Below are positions 1 through 14,652 of a stretch of DNA of 64,000 bases, one piece after another (position 1 is the stretch's first letter; the number at the start of each line of letters is the position of its first letter). Both the position numbers and the translations under genes were made by a program. The notes beneath the pieces are model-generated. The model was not told where the DNA came from. It saw only the letters and a program-made list of their open reading frames with translations, and made no database searches. Source of the stretch: Impatiens glandulifera (Eukaryota; Streptophyta; Magnoliopsida; Ericales; Balsaminaceae); contig NC_061863.1 of the NCBI RefSeq assembly GCF_907164915.1, positions 34,693,133-34,757,132 on the forward strand. Direction: 5' to 3'.

Positions 1-101
1 AAAAAACAAAGTTGAACTCAAGTATGATACATGTGATAAACCTAAAAATATTTTAAAAACTATTTTAGTGTAAAATATGAGATTAAAATTAAACTTGGGA
101 G

Positions 102-103
<2 letters not shown>

Positions 104-163
<60 letters not shown>

Positions 164-169
164 TGCGTA
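104..169. repeat. (AT)n microsatellite
   Basis: About 66 bp of uninterrupted TA dinucleotides are read directly. They lie in AT-rich DNA left of the satellite array. No coding or element boundary is visible here. Confidence 0.95.
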
Positions 170-723
170 TGACTTGTGATCATATATATATTCACTTTTA
201 CAAATATATTAAAAATATAATAATAAAATAGTATAAAAATGCACATTCAAATTTTGGCCATAATCAGCGCTTTAAACCTAGCTCAACTGGTTACTCATGA
301 GGTTATCAGAAAGCACAAATTAATCTATCAGCGATCTATCGTATGTTGAAACAAAGATGAATTAATTCAACGATGTTTAAACAACAATAATTTTATATGT
401 TGCTTAAAAATATCTATATCTCTAATGGGAAGCAACATTCATTCTTCCGGTTGGAAACAATCCATATGCTGTATTCTTTTCTTTTTCATCCGGCCACACA
501 CCAATGTTCTATGCTTTTGGCCGACCACTTTTGCTCTCTTCGCCCTCTTAGTAATAGAAACAACAAATCCTATCACTCTTTGAAATCTCCCCCTCGCCTC
601 CGTCTTTTTCTTCCTCGATCTTCTTTATCTAGCTGTTTCTTTGCGGACTTGTGATCCTCGCATCCATCCTCATCGGATTTGGTTTAGAGAGGAGCTGTTC
701 GAGTTTTTCGAAAGAAGACTTCT
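170..723. other. unassigned flank left of the satellite
   Basis: This stretch is less repetitive and somewhat more GC-rich than the array that follows. An 85-codon open frame from 397 to 654 has leucine- and serine-rich composition and no motif I recognise. I see no tRNA, LTR end or transposon terminus, so it stays unassigned. Confidence 0.4.
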
Positions 724-3700
724 ATAGAGTTTTTTGGTTTAAACAAATTATCTTATCGTATTTGACAATAAGAAGAGTTTTCTTAATGTATTTTGAGTTT
801 TTTCGTGTATTTTATTGCAAATTGTATTAGTTTTATTTATTTCTTTTAGTTTAATCTAAACTAAGATTATGTTTGTAATATAAAAGTTATCTTAACCATA
901 TATGAATTATCGCAAACCTTATTCGAATATTATTTACAATATTGTATTATTTTATGTTATGTTATATTTTTTTAATAAGTAAAAGTTATCTCAAACATAT
1001 TATAAATTATTTTCAGACGTACTTTTTTATTTTGAAATATTCTTAGAATGCCGGAAATTTTTATTTAAAATAAGAGTTTTTTTGTTTAAAAAAAATTATC
1101 TTATCTTATTTGTCAATAAGATGAGTTTTCTTAATGTATTTTGAGATATCTCGTATATTTTATTTCAAATTGTATTATTTTTTATTTTATTCCTTTAGTT
1201 TAATCTAAACTAAGATTAAGTTTGCAATATAAAAGTTATCACAACCAAATATGAATTATTGCAAACTTATTCGAATATTATTTATAATATTGTATTTTTT
1301 ATGTTAGGTTATATTTTTTAATAAGTAAAATTTATCTCAACATATTATAAATTAAGTTGAGACATACTTTTTTATTTTGTATTATTATTAGAATGTCGGA
1401 AATTTTTATTTAGAATAAGAGTTTTTTTAGATTAATAAAATTATCTTATCGTATTTTAAAACACAACGAGTTTTTTTTTTTTATTATTTTGAGATATTTC
1501 TTATGATTTTATTTCAAAATGTATTTTTATTTATTTACTTTAATTTAATCTAAACTAAGATTATATTTGAAATATAAAATTATCTCAACAATATGAATTA
1601 TATCAAACATTATTTGAACATTATTTACAATATTGTATTATTTAATGTTAGGTTATATTTTTTTTAATATGTAAAAGTTATCTCAACATATTATAAATTA
1701 TTTTGAGACGTACCTTTTCATTTTGGATATTATTAGAATGTCGGAATTTTTTATTTAAAATAAGATTTGTTTTGTTTAATAAAATTATTTATCGTATTTT
1801 AAATTCCAAAATGTTTTCTTAATTATTTTGAGATTTTTTGTGTGATTTATTTCAAATTGCATTTTTTAATTTATTTTAATTTAAACTAATTTTAGTTTTG
1901 TAATATAAAAGTAATCTCCACTTAATTGACCAAATTTATTCGAATATTATTTACCACATTTTATTATTTTATGTTAAGTTATATTTTATTTTTAATAAGT
2001 AAATGTCATCTCAATACATTTAAATCATGTATTGATGATATTTTTATTTTCGGATATTCTAAGAAAAAGAAGTATTTAAATTTAAATAAGATTTTTTAAG
2101 TGTTAAAAAAATAATAATATCGTATTTGAAATTACACTGATATTTCGTAATCATTTTTGGAATATTATGAATTATTTGATTTTAAATTGCATTAATTCTT
2201 ATTTATTTCAATTAATTTAATCTAATCAAGGAATATAAACTATAAAAGTTATCTAAAAAAATATAAACTATTGCAAACCATATTCGAATATTATTTACAT
2301 ATTATATTATTTTATGTTAATTTATATTTTTTTAAATAAGTAAAAGTTATGTCAATACATTATAAATTATTTTGAGACGTATTTTTTCATTTTGGAATAT
2401 TCTTAGAATGTCGGAAATTTTAGAAATTAAAGGATTTTTGTTTAAAAAACTTATCTTATAGTATTTGACAATGAGATGAGTTTTCTTAATGTATTTTGAG
2501 ATATTTCGTGTATTTTATTTCAAATTGTATTATTTTTTTTATTTTTTTTGTTTAGTTTAATCTAAACTAAGATTATGTTTGTAATATAAAAGTTATCTCA
2601 ACTAGATATGAATTATCGCAAACTTATCGAATATTATTGACAATATTGTATTATTTTGTATTAGGTTATATTTTTTTAATAAGTAAAAGTTAACTCAATA
2701 TATTATAAATTGTTTTAAGACTTAAGTTTTTATTTTGGAATATTCTTAGAATGTCGAAATATTTTTTTTAAATGAGATTTTTTTAGTTTAATAAATTTAT
2801 TTATCGTATTGTTTTCTTAATTATTTTGAGATATTTCGTGTGATTTTATTTTAAACTGTATTTTTTTATTTCTTTTAATTTAAACTAATTTTAGTTTTGT
2901 ATTATAAAAGTAATCTCAACTGAATGGACCAAACTTATTCGAATATAATTTATCATATTTTGATTGTATTTTGTTTTTAATAAGTAAAGTCATCTCAATA
3001 CATTTAAATCATGTGTTGATGATCTTTTTTATTTTCGAATATTCTATGAAAAAGAAGTATTTTAATTAAAAAATAGTTTTTTTGGTTAAAAAAATAATCT
3101 TATCGTATTTGAAATTATATTGATATTTTTTAATCAATTTTGGGATATTATGAATTGTTTGATTTTAAATTGCATTAATTTTTATTTATTTCAATTAATT
3201 TAATCTAATCTAAGAATAGTTCTGTAATATAAATGTTATCTCAACCAAATATAAATTATCGCAAACCTTATTCGAATATTATTTACCATATTATATTATT
3301 TATGTTATATTTTTTTAATAAGTAAAGGTTATCTCAGTATATTATAAATTGTTTTGAGACGTATTTTTTCATTTTGGAATATTCTTAGATGGTTGGAGAT
3401 TTTTACTTAAAATAAATATTTTTTCGTTTAAAAGTTATATTATCGTATTTGACAACAAGATTAGTTTTCTGATTGTATTTTGAGATATTTCGTATATTTT
3501 ATTTCAAATTGTATTTCTTTTATTTTATTCATTAAGTTTAATCTAAACTAAGATTAGGTTTATAATATAAAAGTTATCTTAACTAGATATGATTTTTCGC
3601 AAACCTTATTCGAATATTATTTACAATATTGTATTTTTTATGTTAGGTTATATTTTTTTAATGAATAAAAGTTATCTTAACATGTTATAAATTAATTTGA

Positions 3701-6700
3701 GATGTACTTTTTCATTTTAGAATAATATTTGAATGTCGAAAATTTTTATTTTAAAATAAGAGTTTTTTGGTCTAATAAAATTATCTTATCGTATTTTAAA
3801 ATACGAAGTGTTTTTTTTTCATTATTTTGAGATATTTCGTGTGATTTTATTTCAAATTGTATTTTTTTTTATTTCATTTATATTAATCTAAATTAAGATT
3901 AGTTTTGTAATATAAAATTTATTACAAACTAATATAAATTATAGAAAACCTTATTCGAATATTGTTATCATATTGTATTATTTTATGTTAGGTTATTTTT
4001 GTTTTTAATAAGTAAAACTTATCTTAACACATTATAAATTATTTTGAGAAGTATTTTTTTTAATTTGGAATATTCTTAAAATATCGTGTATTTTTATTTA
4101 AAATAAGAGTTTTTTTTTGTTTAAAAAATTATTTATCGTATTTCAAAATACGATGACTTCTATTAATTATTTTTTAGATATTTCGTGTGATTTTATTTCA
4201 AATTGATTTTTCATTCATTTAGTTTAATTTAAATTAGTTTTATTTTTGTAATATAAAAGTAATCTCCACTTAATTGACCAAATTTATTCGAATATTATAT
4301 ACCATATTATATTATTTTATGTTAGGTTATATTTTGTTTTTAATAAGTAAAAGTTATCTCAATACAATTAAATCATGTGTTGATTAGATTTTTTATTTTC
4401 GGATATTATAAGAAAAAGAAGTATTTAAATTTAAATAAGAATTTTCTTGGGTTAAAAAAATAATCTAATCGTGTTTGAAATTACACTAATATTTCAAAAT
4501 CATTTTTGGGATATTATGGATTATTTGATTTTAAATTGCATTAATTTTTATTTATATCAATTAATTTAATCTAATCAAATAATAATTTTGTAATATAAAA
4601 GTTATCTCAAAATAAATTATCGCAAACATTATTCGAATATTATTTACCATATTTTATTATTTTATGTTAAGTCATATTTTTTTTTTAAAATAAGTAAATG
4701 TTATCTCAGTACATTATAATTTATTTTGAGACAAACTTTTTCATTTTAAAATTTTCTTAGAATGTCGGAGATTTTTACTTAAAATAAGAGTTTTTTATTT
4801 TAAAAACATTATCTTATCTTATTTGACAATAAGATGTATTTTTTTTTATGTATTTTATTTCAAATTCTATTATTTATTTTTTATTTTTTTCCTTTATTTT
4901 AATATTAACTAAGATTAAGTTTGTAATATAAAAGTTATCTCAACCAGATATGAGTTATTGCAAACTTGTCAAATATTATTTACACTATTGTATTATTTTA
5001 TGGTAGGTTATATTTTGTTTAATAAGTAAAAGTTATCTCAATATATTATAAATTATTTTGAGACGTAATTTTTCATTTTGGAATATTCTTAGAATGTCGG
5101 AAAATTTCATTTTAAATAATAGTTTTTTTGTTTAATAAAATTATCTTATCGTGTTTCAAAACACGATGAGTTTTCTTGAATATTTTGAGATATTTCGTGT
5201 ATTTTAATTCAAATTGTTTAAATTTTTATTTATTTCCTTTAATTTAATCTAAACTAAAACTAGATTTGAAATATAAAAGTTAGCTCAACCAGATATGAAT
5301 TATCGCAAACCTTATTCGAATATTATTTACAATATTGTATTATTTTATGTTAGGTTATATTTTTTATAAGTAAAAGTTATCTTAACATATTATAAACTAT
5401 TTTGAGAGGTACTTTTTTCATTTTGGAATATACTAAGAATGTCAGAAATTTTTATTTAAAATAAGAGTTTTTTTGGTTTAATAAAATTATCTTATCATAT
5501 TTCAAAATACGACCATTTTTTTATTATTATTTTTAAGATATTTCGTGTGATTTTATTTCAAATTGTATTTTTTCATTTCAATTATTTTAATCTAAATAAA
5601 GATAAGTTTTATAATATAAAATTTATTACAACTGAATAAAATTTTAGCAAACCTTATTCGAATATTGTTACCATATTGTATTATTTTATGTTAGTATATA
5701 TTTAATTTTAATAATTAAAACTTATCTTAACACAATATAAACTGTTTTGAGAAGTATTTTTTTTATTTTGGAATATTCTTAGAATATTGAGTATTTTTTA
5801 TTTAAAATAAGAGTTTTTTTTGTTTAAAAAATTATTTATCGTATTTCAAAATACGATGAGTTTTCTTGATTATTTTGACCTATTTTATGTGTTTTTATTT
5901 CAAATTGCATTTTTTCCATTTATTTTAATTGAAACTAATTTTAGTTTTGTAATATAAAAGTAATCTCAACTGAATGGACCAAACTTATTCGAATATTATT
6001 TACCATATTTTATTATTTTATGTGAGATTATATTTTCTTTTTAATAAGTAAAAGTTATCTCAATATATTTAAATCATGTGTTGATGAGCTTTATTATTTT
6101 CGGATAATCTAAGCAACATAAATATTTAATTTTAATTAAGAGTTTTTTTTGGTTAAAAAAATAATTTTATCATATTTGAAATTACACTTATATTTCTTAA
6201 TCAATTTTGGGATAATATGACTTATTTGATTTTAAATTGTATTAATTTTTATTTATTTCAATTAATTTAATCTAATCGAAGAATAGTTTTGTTATATAAA
6301 AGTTATCTCAACCAAATATAAATTATCGCAAACGTTATTCGAATATAATTTATCATATTGTATTATTTTATGTTAAGTTATATCTTTTTTAATAAGTAAA
6401 AGTTATCTCAGTACATTATAAATTATTTTGAGACGTACTTTTTTATTTTGAAATATTCTTAGAATGTCAGATATTTTTACTTAAAATAAGAGTTTTTTCG
6501 TTTAAACAAATTATCTTATCGTATTTGACAATAAGATGAATTTTTTTAATGTATTTTGAGATATTTTGTGTATTTTATTTCAAATTGTATTATTTTTTAT
6601 TTATTTTCTTTAGTTTAATCTAAACTAAGATTAGGTTTGTAATAAAAAAGTTTTCTAAACCATATATGAATTATCGCAAACCTTATTCGAATATAATTTA

Positions 6701-9700
6701 CAATATTGTATTATTTCATGTTAAGTTATATTTTTTAATAAGTAAAAGTTATCTCAACATATAATAAATTATTTTGAGACGTACTTTTTCATTTTTGAAT
6801 ATACTTAGAATATCAGAAAATTTTATTTAAAATAAGAGTTTTTTTTGTTTAATAAAATTATTTATCGTATTTCAAAATACGATGAGTTTTCTTAATTATT
6901 TTGAGATATTTCGTGTATTTTAATTCAAATTATATTTTTTTTATTTTCTTTAATTTAAACTAATTTTAGTTTTGTATTATAAAAGTAATCTCAATTGAAT
7001 GGACCAAACTTATTCGAAAATTATTTACCATATTTTATTATTTTATGTTTGGTTGTATTTTGTTTTTAATAAGTAAAAGTCAAATTAATAAATTTAAATC
7101 ATGTGTTGTTGAGTTTTTTATTTTCGGATATTTTAAGAAAAAGAAGTATTTTAATTTAAAAATAGTTTTTTTGGTTAAAAAAAATAATCTTATCGTATTT
7201 AAAATTATATTGATATTTTTTAATCAATTTTGGGATATTATGAATTATTTGATTTTTAACTGCATTAATTTTTATTTATTTCAATTAATTTAATCAAATC
7301 TTAGAATAGTTCTATAATATAAAAATTATCTCAACCAAATATAAATTATCGCAAACCTTATTCGAATATTATTTACTATATTGTATTATTTTATGTTAAG
7401 TTATATTTTTTTTAATAAGTAAAAGTTATCTCAGTATATTATAAATTATTTTGAGACATACTTTTTCATTTTGGAATATTCTTAAATTATCGGAGATTTT
7501 TACTTAAAAAAAGTTTTTTCTTTTAAATAAATTATCTTATCGTATTTGACAATAAGATGAGTTTATTAATGTATTTTGAGATATTTCGTGTATTTTATTT
7601 CAAATTATATTATTTTTATTTATTTTCATTTAGTTTAATCTAAACTAAGATTAACTTTGTAATATAAATGTTATTTCAACCGGATATGAATTATCGAAAA
7701 CCTTATTCGAATATTATTTACAATATTGTATTATTTTATTTTAGGTTTAATTTTTGTAATAAATAAAAGTTATCTACACATATTATAAATTATTTTGACA
7801 AGTACTTTTTTATTTTGGAATATTCATTGAATGTCGGAGATTTTTACTTAAAATAATAGTTTTTTCGTTTAAACAAATTATCTTCGTATTTGACAATAAG
7901 ATGAGTTTTCTTAATTTATTTTGAGATATTTCTGTATTTTATTTCAAATTATATTAATTTTTATTTATTTCTTTTAGTTTAATCTAAACTCAGATTAGAT
8001 TTGTAATATAAAAGTTATCTCAATCAGATATGATATATCAAAAACCTTATTCAAATATTATTTACAATATTGTATGTTTTATGTTAGGTTATATTTTTTA
8101 ATAAATAAAAGTTATCTAAATATATTATAAATTAATTTGACACGTACTTTTTCATTTTAGAATAATCTTAGAATGTCGGAAATTTTTAATTAAAATATGA
8201 TTTTTTTGGTTTAATAAAATTATTTTATCGTATTTCAAAATACGACGAGTTTTCTTGATTATTTTGAGATATTTCATGTGATTTTATTTTAAATTCTATT
8301 TTTTTTCATTTATTTTAATCTAAATAAAGATAAGTTTTGTAATATAAAATATATTACAACTGAATAAAATTTTAACAAACCTTATTGGAATATACTTACC
8401 ATATTGTATTATTTTATGTTATTATGTATTTGATTTTAAAAAGTAAAATTTTTATAATTTATTGTATTTCAAAATACGATAGGTTTCTTAATTAATTTTA
8501 GACATTTCGTGTGATTTTATTTTATATTGTATTTTTTTAATTTTTTTTAATTGAAACTAATTTTAATTTTATATTATTAAAGTATTCTCATGGTCCAAAC
8601 TTATTTGAATATTATTTACAATATTTTATTATTTTATGTTACGTTGTATTTTGTTTTTAATAAGTAAAAATCATCTCAATAAATTTAAATCATGTGTTGA
8701 TGATATTTATTATTTTCAGATATTCTAATAAAAAAAGTATTTTAATTTAAAAAAGAGTTTTTTTTGGTTAAAAAAATAATCTTATCGTATTTGAAATTAT
8801 ATTGATATTTTTAATCAATTTTGGGATATTATGATTTATTTGATTTTAAATTGCATTAATTTAAATTTATTTCAATTAATTTAATCTAATCTAAGAATAG
8901 TTATCTAATATAAAAGTTATCTCAACCAAATATAAAATATCGCAAACCTTATTCGAATATTATTTATTATATTGTATTATTTTATGTTAAGTTATATTTT
9001 TTAATAAGTAAAAGTTATCTCAGTAGATTATAAATTATTTTGAGACGTACTTTTTCATTTCAGAATATTCATAGAATGCCAAAGATTTTTACTTAAAATA
9101 AGAAGTTATTCATTTAAAAAAATTTTCTTATCGTATTTGACAATAAGATGAATTTTCTTAATGTATTTTGGGATATTTTGTGTATTTTATTTCAAATTTT
9201 ATTATTTTTATTTATGTCTTTTAATTTAATTTAAAATAAGATTATGTTTGTAATATAAAAGTTATCTCAACTAGATATTAATTATCGTAATCCTTATTCG
9301 AATATTATATACAATATTTTATTATTTTATGTTATATTATATTTTTTTACTAAGTAAAATTATCTCAACATATTATAAATTATTTTGAGACGTACATTTT
9401 TATTTTGGAATATTCTTATAATGTCGGAGATTTTTACTTAAAATAATAGTTTTTTTGTTTAAACAAATTATCTTCGTATTTGATAATAAGATGAGTTTTC
9501 ATAATTTATTTTGAGATATTTCTGTATTTTATTTCAAATTGTATTAATTTTCATTAATTTATTACCTTTAGTTTAATCTAAACTAAGATTAGATTTAAAA
9601 TATAAAAGTTATCTCAACCATATATGAAATATCAAAAACCTTATTCAAATATTATTTACAATATTTTATGTTTTATGTTAGGTTATATTTTTTAATAAGT

Positions 9701-12641
9701 AAAAGTTATCTCAACATATTATAAATTAATTTGACACATAATTTTTCATTTTAGAATAATCTTAGAATGTCGGAAATTTTTAATTAAAATATGATTTTTT
9801 TGGTTTAATAAAATTATTTTATCGTATTTCAAAATACGACGAGTTTTCTTGATTATTTTGAGATATTTCATGTGATTTTATTTTAAATTGTATTTTTTTT
9901 TCATTTATTTTATTCTAAATAAAGATAAGATTTGTAATATAAAATTTATTACAACTGAATAAAATTTTAGCAAACCTTATTCGAATATTGTTAACATATG
10001 TATTATTTTATGTTAGTATGTATTTGATTTTAAAAAGTAAAACTTATCTTTAACACATTATAATTTATTGTATTTCAAAATTTGATAGGTTTCTTAATTA
10101 TTTTTAGATATTTCGTGTGATTTTATTTTATATTGTATTTTTTTTATTATTTCTTTTAATTTAAACTAATTTTAGTTTTATATTATTAAAGTATTCTCAA
10201 CTCAATGGACCAAACTTATTTGAATATTATTTACAATATTTTATTATTTTATGTAAGTTTGTATTTAGTTTTTAATAAGTAAAAGTCATCTCAATATATT
10301 TAAATCATGTGTTGATGATCTTTATTATTTTCAGATATTCTAAGAAAAAGAAGTATTTTAATATAAAAAAGAGTTTTTTTTGGTTAAAAAAAATAATCTT
10401 ATCGTATTTGAAATTATATTGATATTTCTTAATAAATTTTAGGATATTATGAATTATTTGATTTTAAATTGCATTAATTTAAATTTATTTCATTTAATTT
10501 AATCTAATCTAAGAATAGTTCTCTAATATAAAAGCTATTTCAACCAAATATAAAATATCGCAAACCTTATTCGAATATTATTTATTATATTGTATTATTT
10601 TATGTTAAGTTATATTTTTTTTAATAAGTAAAAGTTATCTCAGTACATTATAAATTATTTTGAGAAGTACTTTTTCATTTTGGAATATTCATAGAATGTC
10701 GGAGATTTTTACTTAAAATAAGAGGTTTTTCATTTAAAAAATTATCTTATCGTATTTGACAATAAGATGAATTTTCTTAATGTATTTTGAGATATTTTGT
10801 GTATTTTATTTCAAATTTTATTATTTTTATTTATGTCTTTTAGTTTAATCTAAACTAAGATTATGTTTGTAATATAAAACTTATCTGAACTAGATATTAA
10901 TTATTGCAAACCTTATTCGAATATTATTTACAATATTGTATTATTTTATTTTATGTTATATTTTTTTAATAAGTAAAATTATCTCAACATATTAAAAATT
11001 ATTTTGAGACATAATTTTTTATTTTGGAATATACTTAGAATATCGAAATTTTTTATTTAGAATAATTATTTTGGTTTAATAAAATTATCTTATCATAGTT
11101 TAAAATATGACAAGTTTTCTTGATTATTTTGAGATATTTCGTGTGATTTTATTCCAAATTGTATTTTTTATTTACTTTAGTTTAATCTAAACTAAGATTA
11201 TATTTAAAATATAAAATTTATCTCAACCAGATATGATTTATCGCAAACCTTATTTGAACATTATTTACAATATTGTATTATTTAATATGTAAAAGTTCTC
11301 TCAACATATTATAAACTATTTTGAGACGTACTTTTTCATTTTGGAATATTTTTTAGAATTTCGGAAATTTTTATTTAAAATTATATTTGTTTTTTTTAAT
11401 AAAATTATTTATCGTATTTCATATTAAGAGGAGTTTTTTTAATTATTTTGAGATATTTCGTGTGATTTATTTTAAATTGCATTTTTTTATTTAATTTAAT
11501 TTAAACTAATTTTAGTTTTGTAATATAAAAGTAATCTCCACTTAATTGACCAAATTTATTCAAATATTATTTACCATATTTTATTATTTTATGTTACGAT
11601 ATATTTTGTTTTTAATAAGTAAATGTCATCTCAATACATTTAAATGTGTTGATGAACTTTTTTATTTTTGGATATTCTTAAAAAAAGAAGTATTTAAATT
11701 TAAATAAGAGTTTTTTTGGGTTAAAAAAAAAAATCTTATCGTAGTTGAAATTACACTAATATTTCTTAATTAATTTTGGGATATTATGAATTATTTGATT
11801 TTTAAATTTTATTAATTTTTATTTATTTCAATTAATTTAATCTAAATAAGAATAGTTTTGTAATACAAAAGTTATCTCAACAAAATATAAATTATCACAA
11901 ACCTTATTCGAATATTATTTACCATATTGTATTATTTTGTGTTAAGTTATATTTTTTTAAAATAAAAGTTATCTCAGTACATTATAAATTATTTTAAGAC
12001 GTACTTTTCCATTTTGGAATATTGTTAGAATGCCGGAGATTTTTACTTAAAATAAGAGTTTTTTGTTTAAAAAATTTATCTTATCGTATTTGACAATAAT
12101 ATGAGTTTTCTTAAGGTATTTTGTGATATTTCGTATATTTTATTTCAAATTGTTTTATTTTTATTTATTTCTTTTAGTTTAATCTAAACTAAGATTAGGT
12201 TTTTAATATAAAAGTTATCTCAACCATATATTATTTATCGCAAACCTTATTCAAATATTATTTACAATCTTGTATGTTTTATGTTAGGTTATATTTTCTA
12301 ATAAATAAAAGTTATCTCAACATATTATAAATTAATTTGAGACGTACTTTTTCATTTTAGAATAATCTTATAATGTCGGAAAATTTTAATTAAAATAAGT
12401 GTTTTTTTGGTTTAACAAAATTGTCTTATCGTATTTCAAAATATGACGAGTTTTCTCGATTATTTTGAGATATTTTGTGTTGTTTTATTTTAAATTGTAT
12501 TTTTATTTCAATTATTTTAATCTAAATTAAGATTTGTTTTGTAATTTAAAATTTATTACAAACTAATATAAATTATAGCAAATTTAATTCGAATAATGTT
12601 ACCATATTGTATTATTTTATGTTAGGTTGTATTTATTTTTA
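724..12641 (+). repeat. AT-rich ~340-bp satellite array with higher-order structure
   Basis: Tandem monomers recur about every 340 bp. Recurrent words are AAAAGTTATCTCAAC, TATCGCAAACCTTATTCGAATATTA, GAGACGTAC and TTAGAATGTCGGA; the last is seen near 1048, 1393, 1737, 2406, 5092, 7830, 9420 and 10,696, among others. A second monomer type is marked by ATCATGTGTTGATGA and GGGATATTATGAATTATTTG. It recurs near 2026, 3010, 4373, 6074, 7100, 8691, 10,306 and 11,643, roughly every 3 to 5 monomers. No coding potential is visible and open frames here are chance. The regular ~340-bp period and higher-order spacing fit a plant heterochromatic or centromere-type satellite; centromere identity is inference only. 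Confidence 0.9.
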
Positions 12642-13581
12642 GAATAATGATAGGGGAAGTGAAAAATTTATAGCGAATGAGACAACAATGTTGTAGCATT
12701 GCACATGTCATCTTACAAATATGACCCCTATCAATTTCTCTCTCTTAAATTTTTAATTTTTAATTTTACATTTCACCTAAAGATTTTTAATAATTTTTCT
12801 CTCTCCTTATCTTTTATTATATATGTTTATTTCATTTGAAATTGAATTATAATATGATAAATTCTTAATTACTTAAATAATTTAACTTAAATTATAAACT
12901 ACTAATATTTAAAATAATAGAACTCAAATTACTAATATTCAATCTAGATAAAAAAATATATATTAGTATAAAAGAGAAGTTTTAATATAGACTCAAATCT
13001 TCTATTTCAAATGATATGTTCCATTATGTACCACGTTCACAAAAATTAATTATTTTAAACAATAAGTCAAAACACAAAAATTAATTATTTTAAAGAATAA
13101 GTCAAAAGTAATTAAGAGAGAGGAAAAAACCCACATATTTTGTGAATGTGGTACAAAATGAAACATAAATTTTGAAACAACAGATCTTAAGAGAAATAAC
13201 ATATAAATAAATACATTTAGTTATTTTATTCTTTTGATTTATTCTTTCTCATTATTATTTTAAAAACATATAAATAATTAATTAGATTAAAAATCAATTA
13301 ATATTTTTGATATTTAACTTCCTATTATATTTCTCTCTATATATGATGTAATATATATATATATATATTGATTTATTAATTTATTAATTTTTAAAATTAT
13401 TATTCTTAAAATATATAAATACAAATTAAAAGATAAAAAAATATATAAATGAAGAGAAGAGAAGAGAAAAAAAGAAAAGAAAAGAGAAAAGACCAAAGAG
13501 AAAATATTAAAAAAAAGAAAATAATCTCCACATCATTCGTTGCATTTTTTTTACAAAATTTTTGCTCCCCTATCATTACTC
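12642..13581. mobile_element. non-autonomous TIR DNA transposon, probably Mutator-like
   Basis: The termini are inverted repeats: left GAATAATGATAGGGGA, right end read in reverse GAGTAATGATAGGGGA, one mismatch in 16. An identical 9-bp direct repeat TTATTTTTA flanks it at 12,633-12,641 and 13,582-13,590. A 9-bp duplication suggests the MULE superfamily. The ~940-bp interior has no transposase. It holds a ~40-bp direct duplication (around 13,035-13,110), a short TA run near 13,355 and a purine-rich tract (13,449-13,510). The satellite reads through on both sides, so this is a clean insertion into a monomer. Confidence 0.8.
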
Positions 13582-13603
13582 TTATTTTTAATAAGTTAAA
13601 CTT

Positions 13604-14643
13604 TTTTTTTGGAAAACAGCTTAGTGCAATTTCATTAAAAAAACCCAAAAAAGGGAAAAAAATACAAAAGTTTAAGATCAGATCTAGACAATTTCTATAT
13701 TTGACAATGAACCAATATTGAATTACAGACAATAACAATAATCAATTAGAGCCTACATCGTTTTTACTTTTATTCTACTTGTGACCTTCTCAAACGAAAT
13801 ATCCCATATTTGGCAGAACTTTCTATTCTCTTCATTCCTTTCGATTCCTCTCCAGGATTGAATGAGTGAATTTCCATCTGAAGTTATATCTCTCCAAATA
13901 TCTTCAGCGGTTCTACTTCTTCCACTGTGAGTTCTTGAATTTCTTTCTTTCCAGATATTATATATTACTGCTCCAAAATAGCATTTCAACATACTTACAT
14001 AGAAGGATCTTCCTTTTTCTTTATTCTTCATCCACTCTTGGATTTCTTCCCATATTCCTGGAAAGTTGATGATGTTCATGTTTACAGCATACATCTTCCA
14101 GATTTGTATTACAAAAGGGCATTCCCCAAATAAATGGTTTATGCTTTTCTCAACTCCTGAACATAGACACAGTTGATATCAGGAATGTTTATGTATTTTC
14201 GAATTTTGTCTTTTGTTGTCAACCTTTTCCTGTATACCAGCCAGAGAATAAATTGGTTATGAGGAATAATCTTTGGAGACCATACCACATTATGCCAATT
14301 TACCTCATGTCCTCTTGTTCTAACCATTTCCCATGCCTTTCCTATAATAAACTTCTCATCGCTTTCTATTTTCCAGCATATTTCATCATTACTTTCATTG
14401 AGTTGTTTCTGCGTCATTAGGTTTAGGATTCTATCACCTTCTGGATTACGCCTCAAAAGTGAATCACATTTACCTTCATAGACGTCTCTAAATGAGTACT
14501 TGATGTATTCTCTTCTAACTCCGTTTCCTTGCATTTCTTCTTTGAATATAGTGAGAATATTATCCAGCCAAGGATCATGCCAGAATAATACCTTCTTCCA
14601 TTTCCAATTGTGGTTTTCACCATTTGTGGTTTTCACCAATTGT
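13604..14643 (-). mobile_element. 5'-truncated L1-type LINE inserted in the satellite
   Basis: This minus-strand element ends in a short poly(A), seen as T9 at 602-610 of the 13,600 block, just after the 3' motif AATGAAATTGCACTAAGC. The same 3' motif, slightly changed, ends the second LINE near 41,585. The flanks GTTAAACTT (13,595-13,603) and GTAAAACTT (14,644-14,652) form a 9-bp target duplication with one mismatch. Satellite sequence resumes in phase after it. Only the C-terminal part of ORF2 remains, so the element is dead. Confidence 0.8.
13753..14640 (-). pseudogene. LINE ORF2 C-terminal (zf-RVT-type) remnant
   Basis: Reading on the minus strand, the remnant starts with WKKVLFWHDPWLD, the G/W-F-W-H-D-x-W signature that precedes the zinc-binding zf-RVT region of plant L1-type ORF2. 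It continues through WHNVVWSPKIIPHNQFILW and RLTTKDKIRKY. A frame break near 14,139 interrupts it, and it resumes at 14,094 with a tail carrying YFGAVIYNIWKERNSRTH. Endonuclease and reverse transcriptase are absent. The closest relative in the window is the second LINE (WHKVVWSSKVIPRNQFNFW), so both belong to one family. An immediate duplication of GTGGTTTTCACCA lies at the truncated 5' junction. Confidence 0.8.
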
Positions 14644-14652
14644 GTAAAACTT

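Noticed and set aside
397..654. 85-codon open frame as a gene
   Set aside because: No recognisable motif, biased Leu/Ser/Phe composition and no support from flanking signals.
7045..7293. Open frame within the satellite
   Set aside because: It follows monomer sequence; Phe/Ile/Lys-rich translation of AT-rich repeats.
13406..13738. Overlapping frames on both strands in the MITE and LINE end
   Set aside because: They arise from purine-rich microsatellite and poly(T) sequence and cross the element boundary.
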